This document shows, piece by piece, positions 23,382 through 32,042 of a stretch of 64,000 nt of DNA (position 1 is its first letter; the number at the start of each line of letters is the position of its first letter). Under the pieces are notes generated by a model, which worked only from the letters and a program-made list of their open reading frames with translations, was not told the origin of the DNA and did not search any database. This stretch comes from Lacticaseibacillus rhamnosus (GTDB taxonomy: Bacteria > Bacillota > Bacilli > Lactobacillales > Lactobacillaceae), in contig NZ_LR134331.1 in assembly GCF_900636965.1 (NCBI RefSeq), positions 682,001 through 746,000 on the forward strand. Direction: 5' to 3'. Position numbers and translations under genes: made by a program.

Positions 23382-25187
23382 GTGGATGAAAATTTTGAAC
23401 TTAAAAGACTGGGTAAATTTTTTAAGGATTTCCGAACAGGGAGAGATTTAACTTTAAAGGAAGCTGCAGGCGAAGATTGGTCCGCAACCACTTTGTCGCG
23501 TTTTGAGAATGGCGTTAGTGACATTAGCAATGAGAAGGCTACGGGGTTAATTCGTCGGATCGGAATACAGCCCCAAGATTTCTTACTGTATCCTGAAGCT
23601 CCGGGAGCTTTTCCCATGCACTTACAAACGCTTATTCAAATAAACGACATCAATGCTTTGACAAAACGACGCGCAGAGTTCTTTTTAGAGAATAAGAAAA
23701 CAACTAGTATGACCAAGTTAGCCTCAGTCCTTTTTGATGCTGGTATTCATTGGCCTGAAGCAAAGTATCATTTTGATGCTGAAGCAGAACAAATTATCGC
23801 GGATCGGTTGACTATTCCCGAAAATCTGACCCCGTTCGAATGGGAGATACAGGAAGCCATCATGGGACCCGCAAGTCATGAGCTATTGATGTTACTTTGG
23901 TATCGAACAGATCGAATGAAACATAATTTGCGCAAAGAAGAGCGTGGAACAATTCTTGCAAAATTGTGGCTTGGTGCCTTGATGGATCGTGATGTTGAAT
24001 TTCTTGATACTTTTAGATCTGATTTGACCGAAGAAATGGATAAGTACGGCGAGTTAGAATCATACACGGAGTGGCAAGAAGTATGGCATTTCACCAAATT
24101 GTTAGAACAATGGGTCGTTTCTCAAAACGTCGCTCATGAAAAACAAATTGATGATATGATTACCGACACACAGTTGATGGGTGATATTAGCCAAGCTAAA
24201 TATTTTACGTTGATATTTGCTCGTACAAGGCAGGGACATCCGTATCACAACTATGAACTGAAAAATCCCGATCCTATGCCGATTGTAGTCCGTAAGACGG
24301 CTGGCGGTGTGATACTTGGCCGTAGACGCTATTTGGGCCTTCATCTAGACGACATTGTCTTGGGTCGCAACAAATCGACACTTCGCCGTTTTGAAAAAGC
24401 TGAGTCACAACTTTCTTTTGGCGGCTTGGTTCAGCTAAGTGGACAAATGGCTGTTTTAGTACCTACTTTACTTGGAAGTATGAATGTCACATTGCAAGGC
24501 CAAAATCGCAATATCACATTGTGGTTTTCCTGGTATGACATGGTGTCACTTAAAGCGCGCGGCAAGGACGTTGCAAGTGCCCAAGATGTGATAAATCGAA
24601 CCATGAAATTCATGAAAGATGTTCCAGCAAAGATCCGGCAAGGACAGCTCTTTGTCTTGCAACGTGCGGCCATGGAGGTTGGATTTAACCATTTTGATGA
24701 AAGTGAACAACGGACAGTCGCCTCTAAACTTTTGAAGCAACTGCTAAAGTCAAATCATTGGGGATTATTTGAATACTTAATCCTACGCTATATTTGTCCT
24801 TTATTAGCATTCGATGACTTATCGTTGTTATTTCAACATGTTCAGCGTATTTTAAGCAAGCAACCGGGATTTTTTGGTCGCTCATATGCATACGGTGCCA
24901 TGTCCCTTGCATTTGTCTGTGCAGTGAAAACAAAGTCGTCTGATGAAGTCGTAAATTTTATTCAGGGTCTGGGCTGGATCAATGATATCGATGAAGCTGA
25001 TGGTTCGCGGTGGATGGCAATGGGTAGCAGAGAGATAGCGCTTGACTTAATTCAGAAGACTGAAACAAGCAAAAACGCGGTTAAACAATTTATTGTTCGT
25101 TGTCAGAACACGGGGCATCATAAAGTCTTGGCTGATTTAAAGGATTATTGGCGTGAACTAGTACCGAATGACTATTTTAAGATCTAA
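23382..25187 (+). CDS. Large transcriptional regulator with two HTH domains (Rgg/XRE-like), paralogue 1
   Basis: 601 residues if started at GTG 23382, 8 nt after GAAAGGG; an in-frame ATG at 23352 lacks a ribosome site. An N-terminal XRE/Rgg-type HTH (about 5-60: LGKFFKDFRTGRDLTLKEAA, ATTLSRFENG) is followed by a helical region. A second HTH of the same type sits at about 305-360 (ILGRRRYLGLHLDDIV, STLRRFEKAESQLS), again followed by a helical region. Rgg proteins are normally about 280-300 residues with one HTH, so this looks like a duplicated or fused Rgg. It is divergent from the LPXTG gene, a likely target. A homologue lies at 26050-27870 on the other strand. Confidence 0.75.
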   Translation: MDENFELKRLGKFFKDFRTGRDLTLKEAAGEDWSATTLSRFENGVSDISNEKATGLIRRIGIQPQDFLLYPEAPGAFPMHLQTLIQINDINALTKRRAEFFLENKKTTSMTKLASVLFDAGIHWPEAKYHFDAEAEQIIADRLTIPENLTPFEWEIQEAIMGPASHELLMLLWYRTDRMKHNLRKEERGTILAKLWLGALMDRDVEFLDTFRSDLTEEMDKYGELESYTEWQEVWHFTKLLEQWVVSQNVAHEKQIDDMITDTQLMGDISQAKYFTLIFARTRQGHPYHNYELKNPDPMPIVVRKTAGGVILGRRRYLGLHLDDIVLGRNKSTLRRFEKAESQLSFGGLVQLSGQMAVLVPTLLGSMNVTLQGQNRNITLWFSWYDMVSLKARGKDVASAQDVINRTMKFMKDVPAKIRQGQLFVLQRAAMEVGFNHFDESEQRTVASKLLKQLLKSNHWGLFEYLILRYICPLLAFDDLSLLFQHVQRILSKQPGFFGRSYAYGAMSLAFVCAVKTKSSDEVVNFIQGLGWINDIDEADGSRWMAMGSREIALDLIQKTETSKNAVKQFIVRCQNTGHHKVLADLKDYWRELVPNDYFKI

Positions 25188-25356
25188 CAAGTAATCACTG
25201 ATAAACAAATAAACAAACACTGAAAGCGTGTGAATGACGGACTAGAAGCTTGAAATCTAAAAATTTTTGGTGCTCTTTTTATGAAGTGCGTCTTGTTAGT
25301 ATAAAAATAACCGCAACTCCTTTGAAAGAGTTACGGCCACTGCCTGCCAAGCAAGG

Positions 25357-25388
25357 AATGTCGGACATTCCTTTGGACATTCTTTTTT
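25357..25388 (+). terminator. Probable terminator after double-HTH regulator 1
   Basis: GAATGTC (25361-25367) can pair with GACATTC (25381-25387) before T7; an alternative inner palindrome GGAATGTCGGACATTCC overlaps. Confidence 0.55.
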
Positions 25389-25403
25389 TGATTTTCTTTG
25401 CAA

Positions 25404-25440
25404 TTAAATGACAGTTTTTAAGCTGAAACTATCATTTAAA
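25404..25440 (-). terminator. Hairpin downstream of tRNA-Ala(GGC)
   Basis: AAATGACAGTTT / GAAACTATCATTT stem, 45 bp past the tRNA 3' end on the minus strand, without a good T-tract. Confidence 0.35.
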
Positions 25441-25483
25441 TCCTTAATATGACAATGATTGACAGCCGTTTATATAACAACTA

Positions 25484-25556
25484 TGGATCTTAACGGACTT
25501 GAACCGTCGACCTCCTGCATGCCATGCAGGCGCTCTCCCAGCTGAGCTAAAGACCC
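25484..25556 (-). tRNA. tRNA-Ala (anticodon GGC)
   Basis: 73 nt. The cloverleaf folds fully: acceptor GGGTCTT/AAGATCC with the G3-U70 wobble that identifies alanine tRNAs, anticodon stem CCTGC/GCAGG, loop ATGGCAT with anticodon GGC, T arm GACGG-TTCAAGT-CCGTT, discriminator A. CCA is not encoded. It reads GCC/GCU codons. Confidence 0.95.
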
Positions 25557-25607
25557 GCTATTTCAATGCGTATAAACAAAGTTGTGCCTAAACTATTTTC
25601 GAAAACG

Positions 25608-25637
25608 ATTATACCAAGGTTGACGGCTGCTTTTCAA
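25608..25637 (-). promoter_or_regulatory. Promoter of tRNA-Ala(GGC)
   Basis: On the minus strand TTGAAA (25637-25632), 18 bp, TATAAT (25613-25608). Start would be about 45 nt before the mature tRNA. Confidence 0.65.
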
Positions 25638-25760
25638 CTAGGATGCTGGCCAAAATGGAAAACTTGGCACACTTAGAATTTGGGTTAAATCGCGAAGTCT
25701 GGGGACTAACGAAAATATTGTGCAAAGTCACGTTTAGTCTCTAGTGATTATGCTGCTCAG

Positions 25761-25890
25761 ACGTTTACTTAACACATTTACAGGCAAAGAAGTCTGTGTA
25801 CGAACCTTAAGTGCAATTGCCGAGCCCGAGTGATCACGTTTATGGCACTTACGCTTCGACTTCTAGCCGCGCCGGTTTACCACGCTTGCA
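25761..25890 (-). repeat. Palindromic repeat, copy J (reverse, strongly diverged)
   Basis: Recognisable blocks are AGAAGTCTGTGTACGAACCTTAAG, ATTGCCGAGC, GGCACTTACGCTTCGACTTCT and AGCCGCGCCGG. Many substitutions have weakened the stem, so it looks like an old copy. Confidence 0.65.
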
Positions 25891-25893
25891 CAG

Positions 25894-25923
25894 AAAAAAG
25901 CGAGGCCCCAACCCCGCTTTTTT
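25894..25923. terminator. Bidirectional terminator between repeat J and regulator 2
   Basis: AAAAAAGCG.GG / CC.CGCTTTTTT with T6 on both strands. It is about 125 bp beyond the end of the second double-HTH gene. Confidence 0.75.
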
Positions 25924-26009
25924 CAATACTCCTCCACTGAGGTTACCCACTTCTACTACCTCAACCTGTCATAAATTATGGCGCCTTTATTGAGTGGCTC
26001 CCAGCAAAT

Positions 26010-26023
26010 TTGCATATATGCAT
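26010..26023. promoter_or_regulatory. Palindromic operator-like site 2
   Basis: TTGCATATATGCAT contains the perfect 12-bp palindrome TGCATATATGCA. It is 27 bp past the stop of the double-HTH gene at 26050, so its role here is unclear. Confidence 0.3.
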
Positions 26024-26049
26024 GTTAAAGTATCTTAGTTTTTGTAATT

Positions 26050-27870
26050 TTAATCTTTGTAGGATGAGACAAACTTATCAATAAAGCCTTTCGGTAAATG
26101 CTTGATATTGAAACTTTTCAAATTTGTAATTGCATTAGGATGGCCTATACGCAAGGATTCATGGACGTAGAGTTCAACTTGATCCGCATTAGCTTTACTT
26201 GGATCGAGGAGATAACGCCCAAGATACCAAGAACCCAAAGCTTCCCAGCGCTCGGGACTTGGATCAGTGGATGTCAATAGCCATCTAAAGCTTTGCAAAA
26301 ATGCGCTCAGCTCTTTTGATGAATAGTGGAGAATAACCCGAATAATAGCTTGATTCAGTCCACTAAAAACGTAATTAATTCCTACCGTTAGTGGGTGCTT
26401 AACAACGACATGATTCCCTTTTTGGAACAGCATTGTCAGTTGTTCAGGATTTAGCCAATTGACGAGTTCTTGACTAGTGTGGGTTTCTAAGGCGCCCCAG
26501 TGATTATTCTGTAATAATCTTGACAGAAGTATGGGTGCTTGCCGAAGCATTGTGGGATCATTTGCTGACACTAATCCTGATGCTGATTTCAATACAAATA
26601 GTTGCATGTTGAGTGTGTTTGCTGGTATATCAGAAAATTGAGTCGTGAATTGATGAATGAGATTGGCGACTAAATGTTTGTCTTCGTTTAGAGCAGTAGC
26701 TTGCTGTACTTGTTTGAAAGTTTGTTTTAGTGAGATCTTTCCTAGAACATTGTCTGATGTCGGATCAAGTGAGCTAAGAATCTGCGAAGGTAATAAAGCT
26801 AACTCACCACAAAGTTGAAATAAACAAGATGCGGCTAGTTGCGTCTGACCGTTTTCAAAGCGTCTTAATGTTGTGGGGGAGACATTTAAATTAATGTCCG
26901 TGATTTTGAGACCGAGATACAGACGTTGGCGTTTAACAACTTCCTGAGCTGTGTGTGCTTCCGTTAGTTTACGCGGATGGTCAATTAATTGCGTGTTGTG
27001 ATACACACTTCCAGATTGAGTTCGCACTAACATCATTTCAAACCACCGAGCATCAGTCATAACATCGTATTTTTTCAGGATACTAATGATTGCTTGGATC
27101 TTGGCTTTATTTTGATTCGTTGGTGTGCGCAGCCAGTTTGCAACACTGCGACCGTATTGCCAGTTTGGCATGAATTCAATGATGCGGTCGCGAACTGAAT
27201 CAGCGACGTACCATTCTGCCAATTCAGACTCCATATCGTTAACGAGTTCCATATCTTGATCCATCAAGGCACCGAGCCATAACAATAGTTCGATCATTTC
27301 CCGAGGTTGGCGCCAGTTGTCAGGAATTCGTTGAGCACGATGCCAAAGCAAAGACAGCAGTTCATGGCTGGCCGGACCAGCGATTGCCTTGTAAAGTTCT
27401 AACTCTAAGATGGTAAAACGTTCAGGGGTAGCCAAGCGGTCTGCCAAAAGCTGCTCATCTTCACTGCTAAATCGAAACTGGGGATTAGGCCAATTTTCAG
27501 CTGCCGCGAACATAAGGCGGGCTAACTCAGTCATGCTATTGATATGTGGATGTGCAGCAAAGAATCCACGCTTGCGTGCCTCCAAAATGGCAATGTCATT
27601 TAACTGCGTGAGGTCTTGTAATTGTAAAGGAAAATTGGCCGGAATCGATTCATAAAACTCCAAAAAATCTAATTCATCGATGCCAATTTTGGTCATAAGT
27701 GACAGCATTTTGTCGGTACTAATATCGATTTCACCGCGTTCGAATCTTGATAAAGTGGCAGCAGACCAGTTACTGCTGACTTCCTGCAGAGTTAAGCCAC
27801 GTGCGATGCGTTGACTGCGAAAGAAGCTCCCCAAAGCCTCTAATACGGAACCGCTTTTATTCGTTTTCAA
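26050..27870 (-). CDS. Large transcriptional regulator with two HTH domains (Rgg/XRE-like), paralogue 2
   Basis: 606 residues from TTG 27870; the GGAGGGGG that would serve it overlaps an in-frame ATG at 27885, which is therefore unlikely to be the start. Same layout as paralogue 1: HTH1 at about 12-65 (ALGSFFRSQRIARGLTLQEV, AATLSRFERGEIDIS) and HTH2 at about 305-360 (VVKRQRLYLGLKITDI, TTLRRFENGQTQLA), each followed by a helical domain, as if two Rgg-like halves were joined. It is flanked by two tRNA-Ala genes on the same strand. A perfect palindrome lies about 125 bp upstream. No obvious target gene is adjacent; it may control itself or the LPXTG gene. Confidence 0.75.
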   Translation of the reverse strand: MKTNKSGSVLEALGSFFRSQRIARGLTLQEVSSNWSAATLSRFERGEIDISTDKMLSLMTKIGIDELDFLEFYESIPANFPLQLQDLTQLNDIAILEARKRGFFAAHPHINSMTELARLMFAAAENWPNPQFRFSSEDEQLLADRLATPERFTILELELYKAIAGPASHELLSLLWHRAQRIPDNWRQPREMIELLLWLGALMDQDMELVNDMESELAEWYVADSVRDRIIEFMPNWQYGRSVANWLRTPTNQNKAKIQAIISILKKYDVMTDARWFEMMLVRTQSGSVYHNTQLIDHPRKLTEAHTAQEVVKRQRLYLGLKITDINLNVSPTTLRRFENGQTQLAASCLFQLCGELALLPSQILSSLDPTSDNVLGKISLKQTFKQVQQATALNEDKHLVANLIHQFTTQFSDIPANTLNMQLFVLKSASGLVSANDPTMLRQAPILLSRLLQNNHWGALETHTSQELVNWLNPEQLTMLFQKGNHVVVKHPLTVGINYVFSGLNQAIIRVILHYSSKELSAFLQSFRWLLTSTDPSPERWEALGSWYLGRYLLDPSKANADQVELYVHESLRIGHPNAITNLKSFNIKHLPKGFIDKFVSSYKD

Positions 27871-27995
27871 ATATACCCCCTCCAAAGATGTTTTAATTCA
27901 GGTGGCATCCATGATACGTATATCGGTGAGTGTCATGGAGCATGTAGACGATATAAGCCAATTATGAGAGAACGACGGTGCAGAAAAAAGATTTT

Positions 27996-28009
27996 TTGCA
28001 TATATGCAA
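27996..28009. promoter_or_regulatory. Palindromic operator-like site 3 (perfect)
   Basis: TTGCATATATGCAA is a perfect 14-bp inverted repeat upstream of the second double-HTH gene, followed by CTTTATTGTACACA. The first site (23033) is followed at the same distance by TTTTAGTTGTGTACAA. Confidence 0.5.
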
Positions 28010-28064
28010 CTTTATTGTACACACCAGCGGCAAAACTACGATTATCATGATCGCACGGATTGAA

Positions 28065-28116
28065 CAAAAAAGACTCTAGGATTAAGAACTTCAAAAATTC
28101 TCAATGCTAGAGTCTT
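28065..28116 (-). terminator. Terminator of tRNA-Ala(CGC)
   Basis: AAGACTCTAG (28070-28079) and CTAGAGTCTT (28107-28116) pair perfectly; the minus strand continues with T6. Confidence 0.8.
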
Positions 28117-28201
28117 ATTTAAAAAATCCCAACGCTTGTTACCTATATACCTGCTACCAAGCCTGCGCTGCTTTATATAATTACTTGGCGACTTTCAATT
28201 A

Positions 28202-28274
28202 TGGATCCAAACGGACTTGAACCGTCGACCTCCTACATGCGAAGCAGGCGCTCTCCCAACTGAGCTATGGACCC
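28202..28274 (-). tRNA. tRNA-Ala (anticodon CGC)
   Basis: 73 nt. Acceptor GGGTCCA/TGGATCC with G3-U70, anticodon stem CCTGC/GTAGG (one G-U), loop TTCGCAT with anticodon CGC, discriminator A, no encoded CCA. It is very similar to the tRNA-Ala(GGC) at 25484 except in the anticodon arm and acceptor, suggesting a duplication. It reads GCG. Confidence 0.93.
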
Positions 28275-28288
28275 AAAACACAAACCTA

Positions 28289-28317
28289 ATTGTACTGAAC
28301 TTCGACGTTGGTGTAAA
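28289..28317 (-). promoter_or_regulatory. Promoter of tRNA-Ala(CGC)
   Basis: On the minus strand TTTACA (28317-28312), 17 bp, TACAAT (28294-28289), about 15 nt before the tRNA. Confidence 0.6.
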
Positions 28318-28477
28318 GGGGATTGACCGTAATTGGGCAAGGATGTCTGCCGTTAAGCAAGGAAAATAATAGTGGAAAGCACGATTATTTTGGAAAGCAC
28401 ATACGAGGCACTTGCAGAAAAGGCGGCCATATGATTGATTTCGGAATGACAGCGCCTGACTCAAAGTTTTATCAAGC

Positions 28478-29485
28478 TTATCTTGATTCAGCTCGCCGGG
28501 TGATAAGGGCAATGAAGACGTTTTGGAGCACACCTCCGATAACGAAGATGAGCCAAGAATAGCTCCAGGTATCGAAAAGGGTTGAGGCCAAGAAGTAGGT
28601 GACAAGAATCAGTGGCCAATAAACTTGCCGGAAAAGTGCAATGTCTTGACGTGCGCGCTGGTTATGGTGGTGTTTTGCTGCGGACCAACTGCTTGTGTGT
28701 TCGTCATGGGGTTCCGGAGCTGAATTTGGGACTGTTGTGGCGTAGGTGTAACGTTTCAGTTGCGAATAATTAATGGAAACATAAAGAATAAGATAAGTAC
28801 CTAATCCTGCGATAATGAGAAACAGCGCGCCACCTGCGTCATCGCTGATAAAATGGCTAATGTATTCAGAGAGGATGGCAGGGATGAGAGAGCAGATGCA
28901 AATCATGATGCCAACGATCAGGCCCGCAGCGAATTGCCGACTATAGGCCGCCGTTTCTTGTTGGGCAAGGTGCTTGGCGCTTTTGGTGATTGGTCGGTCA
29001 TTGAGTAACTTTTTTTGCTGGCTGTACGTGGTGCCTGCCCAAATGAAGAGACCGACTGCGATGGCGTCTAGTAGGAACATGCCAATGACCCCGAACACTT
29101 CATAACGAGAGGTGCCGGCATAGGCAGGTAAGGCGACGCTGATGCAGCATAGCAATACGCCAAGCGCGATTTGGGTGGCAAAATGGTCAACGCTTTGCCA
29201 AAAATGCCGCAGTTCTGATTCGGTAATGGCATCATCGTCGGCTGCCGCTTCAGCACGGTTGGGATCGGATTGCACCGGGAGGCCCAGATCAGCGCGCAAC
29301 TCATCTAAGGAACCAAATGCACTGATCACAGCACCGATGGCTTCTTCTTCACTTTTACCGTCCCGTAGCAAATCGCGATAATAGTCGCGCATGTTGGCGA
29401 GCATGTCGGTTTTTGCCTGTTGGGTTTTGGCATTATCGGGTAGTGAGGCGAATAGACTATCTAAGTAGGTTTTAATCGTATCCAT
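28478..29485 (-). CDS. HAAS/DUF1700-type membrane protein partnered with PadR
   Basis: 335 residues, ATG 29485 after GGAGGAACC. The N-terminal 75 residues form the helical HAAS-like domain (TYLDSLFASLPDN, ANMRDYYRDLLRDGKSEEEAIGAVISAFGSLDEL) that typically accompanies PadR regulators. After a polar linker come about six membrane helices in three pairs. The PadR gene lies 19 bp upstream in the same operon. The family is thought to sense or act at the envelope, but no enzymatic role is known; function unassigned. Confidence 0.8.
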   Translation of the reverse strand: MDTIKTYLDSLFASLPDNAKTQQAKTDMLANMRDYYRDLLRDGKSEEEAIGAVISAFGSLDELRADLGLPVQSDPNRAEAAADDDAITESELRHFWQSVDHFATQIALGVLLCCISVALPAYAGTSRYEVFGVIGMFLLDAIAVGLFIWAGTTYSQQKKLLNDRPITKSAKHLAQQETAAYSRQFAAGLIVGIMICICSLIPAILSEYISHFISDDAGGALFLIIAGLGTYLILYVSINYSQLKRYTYATTVPNSAPEPHDEHTSSWSAAKHHHNQRARQDIALFRQVYWPLILVTYFLASTLFDTWSYSWLIFVIGGVLQNVFIALITRRAESR

Positions 29486-29504
29486 GGGCAGGTTCCTCCA
29501 AAGG

Positions 29505-29843
29505 CTAAAGATCGGTTAACGGCTGATTCAAGAATAAATCGACAACAGTTTTGACGCGGCGCCATTCTGCGGCTTTAACTGCGAGAAAGGTTTGACCGCT
29601 TGAGGTGATGCGATAGTAAGTTCGCGGCTTTCCATTTGTGACTGCACCGGGGTAAGCTTCGATATAGCCATTTTTACTTAAACGGTTGAAGGCGGCGTAA
29701 AGGGTGGTCTCGCGAATGATGTATTGTCCGGAGGTTCGTTCGCGAATTTCTTTGCCAATTTTGTAACCGTACGAATCGCCTTGATGTAAAATGGCGAGAA
29801 TAAGGACGTCATTATAGCCACGCATGGCATCACTACTGATCAC
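29505..29843 (-). CDS. PadR-family transcriptional regulator
   Basis: 112 residues from GTG 29843, 7 nt after AAAGGAGG; the in-frame extension to 29903 crosses this site and is rejected. Winged-helix PadR signature: MRGYNDVLILAILHQGDSYGYKIGKEI, TTLYAAFNRLSKNGYIEAY, GKPRTYYRIT. The C-terminal helix mediates dimerisation. It likely represses its own operon with the HAAS membrane protein, as is common for this pair. Confidence 0.88.
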   Translation of the reverse strand: MISSDAMRGYNDVLILAILHQGDSYGYKIGKEIRERTSGQYIIRETTLYAAFNRLSKNGYIEAYPGAVTNGKPRTYYRITSSGQTFLAVKAAEWRRVKTVVDLFLNQPLTDL

Positions 29844-29974
29844 GAGCGCGCCTCCTTTGTGCAGGGTTGGTTGGTGCAGCAGTGGTCGTGAACTAACTGG
29901 CAAAGGTGCCGTTCGTTGACTACTGCATCTGATGAAGTAATGCTAACACGATTACTTCATCAGGTAAAGTAAAA

Positions 29975-30000
29975 AAACACCTTCAATCATGAAGGTGTTT
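29975..30000 (-). terminator. Terminator of the SemiSWEET gene
   Basis: AAACACCTTC-AATCAT-GAAGGTGTTT; the minus strand ends in T7. Confidence 0.85.
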
Positions 30001-30012
30001 GCTGATAGTCGA

Positions 30013-30318
30013 TTAATGTACAAAAACAGTAACGAATGTAACTAGCCCAAACAGAATACCTGGCATATTAGAGATAATGATTGGCCAATCTTTGTAAGTT
30101 TTTAACCAGCCATAGCAAGTCCATAAGGTAGCATTAACCATTGCTACTAATGGTTGAATTGGATTGACTGGACTTCCAGAAAAGTTTGCAATGATTTCCG
30201 GAATGTACGAAACATACATTAAAATACAGGTAAAAGTTGCCAGCTTACTGAGGAGTTTGAGCCGCTTTATTCGGGCGGGGTCAACACCATCAGGATATTT
30301 CCCAGTATCAACGCGCAT
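30013..30318 (-). CDS. SemiSWEET-family transporter
   Basis: 101 residues, ATG 30318. Three helices (about 22-42, 51-71, 76-98) with the PQ-loop/MtN3 pattern: YVSYIPEIIANFSG in helix 1, PIQPLVAMVNATLWTCYGWL in helix 2 and a conserved Asn in helix 3 (IIISNMPGILFG). Bacterial SemiSWEETs work as dimers that move sugars down their gradient; the substrate here is unknown. Usual family length. It is single, between terminators. Confidence 0.85.
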   Translation of the reverse strand: MRVDTGKYPDGVDPARIKRLKLLSKLATFTCILMYVSYIPEIIANFSGSPVNPIQPLVAMVNATLWTCYGWLKTYKDWPIIISNMPGILFGLVTFVTVFVH

Positions 30319-30474
30319 TTAAAATGCCCCCTTCTTTTAGGATAAAAATAACTTTAACACGATTGGTCTTAAATGCCAAGTCGAGGTGATGGCTGTGATA
30401 GAATCGAATAGGCGGCCAGCATCGCGTTGGTCAATTTTTATTTTTTCTGAAAAAGCACGAAATGAGGGAACTTT

Positions 30475-30774
30475 ATGGCAGACAAAGAGACAGATATGGT
30501 CACTCGGATTCAGAAGCAGGAAGGTGCCGATGCGATCATGGATAAGGGGTTTGTGACCGAACGGGATATCCCTGAAATGATGGATAAGACATGGAGTGGG
30601 AAGTTGTTAGATGCCATTAATGATGAATTGCGCCTACGCACAGTTATAAATCGAGCAGTGATGCAACAATTTCATTATTATATGGGTGATGGAACGATTA
30701 TCTATGATCCCGGCCAGCTGAATTCAGAAGGGGCAAAGATTGCATTGCAGCATGCTTTAGGTTTCCGGAAATAA
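30475..30774 (+). CDS. Hypothetical protein, 99 residues
   Basis: ATG 30475 follows GAGGGAAC. Acidic, soluble, mostly helical, with no signal peptide or membrane segment. Notable parts are MVTRIQKQEGADAIMDKGFV, the IPEMMDKTWSGKLLDAINDELRLR helix and a C-terminal YYMGDGTIIYDPGQLNSEGAK motif. I do not recognise a family. It is isolated between divergent and convergent neighbours. Confidence 0.65.
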   Translation: MADKETDMVTRIQKQEGADAIMDKGFVTERDIPEMMDKTWSGKLLDAINDELRLRTVINRAVMQQFHYYMGDGTIIYDPGQLNSEGAKIALQHALGFRK

Positions 30775-30806
30775 AACCTTGATCTTAAAGCAACTGGAGG
30801 CATCAT

Positions 30807-31832
30807 TTACAGAGAAAAGGGCCCAGTCAAAACGACTTTACCGACCATATGCCCTTCTTCTACTAATTGAGTGGCAGCTTTTAAGTTTGCTACATTAATG
30901 CCGGTGAATTCTTTGGTTACCGAAGCCTTTATTTGTCCGTCTTGATACAGAGTTAGAAGTTTGCTGAGGATCGCGCCTTGAGAAGCAATGTGGTACGCAA
31001 AATCGGTTTTAGCAAACATATACTCGTAATCAAAACTGGCTGCTTTATCTTTGACGACTGCCAAATCAAGCCCGGCTTGCGGACCGACAATGCACCCAAT
31101 ATGGCCAAATGCCCGAATTAACTGACTGGCAGCGGCTAGATAGGGTTCGGGATGATAGAGGAGCGCAATACCATCAACGGTTTGAATGCCGGCTTGATGG
31201 ATTTGGGCGATCAGATCCTCGTGGTAATCGAGCGGCACATCAACGTGATGGTCGCGCAGCCATGGATGATTTTTGGGACTACTCGTGGCTAAAACAGTTA
31301 AGCCGCTCCAATGGGCTAACTGACTGAGCATGGAACCGACACCGCCAGCGCCATTGATAATCAGTAATTGTTGACCTTTATTCGCATTGTACTCGGGAAT
31401 GAAGCCCATTTTTTCAAATAGCAACTCCCAAGCCGTCAATCCGACCAGTGGCAGTGCTGCCAAGTCAGCAGTAGGGGCTTGTTGTGGTGCGCGGGCAATT
31501 AGTCGTGCGTCAACTGCCTGATATTGCTGATTACTGCCGGGTTTGCGGGTGGTGCCGGCGTAAATGACCCGATCGCCAACATGATAACCAGCAACCTGTG
31601 CGCCAACTTGGGTGATGGTTCCAACTGCATCATATCCCAGCACTTGTGGTGTTGCTTGTCGCGTTGCCGCTTGCCGACGTTTGGTGTCAATCGGATTGAC
31701 CGATACGCCGTCAACTTGTACAACGACTTCATTTGGTTGGGGAGTCGGGACAGGGAGGGCAAAGCTTTGGAAGCTGTTTTCGGCAGTGATCGCTAAGCCT
31801 TTAGTAAAACCGATCGCAATATTTTGTGACAT
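30807..31832 (-). CDS. Zinc-binding-type alcohol dehydrogenase / quinone reductase (MDR)
   Basis: 341 residues, ATG 31832 after AAAGGACG. GroES-like N domain (VSVNPIDTKRR, LGYDAVGTI, GDRVIYAGT) and Rossmann domain with LLIINGAGGVGSMLSQLAHW. The catalytic and structural zinc cysteines are missing, so it belongs to the quinone-oxidoreductase-like branch using NADPH. C terminus EEGHMVGKVVLTG is typical. Physiological substrate unknown. Confidence 0.87.
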   Translation of the reverse strand: MSQNIAIGFTKGLAITAENSFQSFALPVPTPQPNEVVVQVDGVSVNPIDTKRRQAATRQATPQVLGYDAVGTITQVGAQVAGYHVGDRVIYAGTTRKPGSNQQYQAVDARLIARAPQQAPTADLAALPLVGLTAWELLFEKMGFIPEYNANKGQQLLIINGAGGVGSMLSQLAHWSGLTVLATSSPKNHPWLRDHHVDVPLDYHEDLIAQIHQAGIQTVDGIALLYHPEPYLAAASQLIRAFGHIGCIVGPQAGLDLAVVKDKAASFDYEYMFAKTDFAYHIASQGAILSKLLTLYQDGQIKASVTKEFTGINVANLKAATQLVEEGHMVGKVVLTGPFSL

Positions 31833-32042
31833 TTGAATCGTCCTTTCGTTTAATCTGTCGTTATTGTAACCTTTTTATGAAGTGAGTTGGAAATGCACAG
31901 GTTATTTGGTAAAATGTGCAGGATATTGGCGAAACAAGCCAAGTGTGCGCAACCCAGCTTGAAAAATTCGATGCCGATTGACGAATCATAAAAAATTAAC
32001 GATGAACATGACGTGAAGACGATAGCTTTAAGGAGGCTGCTC

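Noticed and set aside
25484-28274. Integrated element bounded by the two tRNA-Ala genes
   Set aside because: No integrase or phage genes; similarity of the two tRNAs is that of paralogous genes, not an att duplication of a 3' end only.
28323-28562. Plus-strand frame of 79 residues
   Set aside because: Overlaps the 3' end of the HAAS gene on the other strand and has no family resemblance; ribosome site weak.
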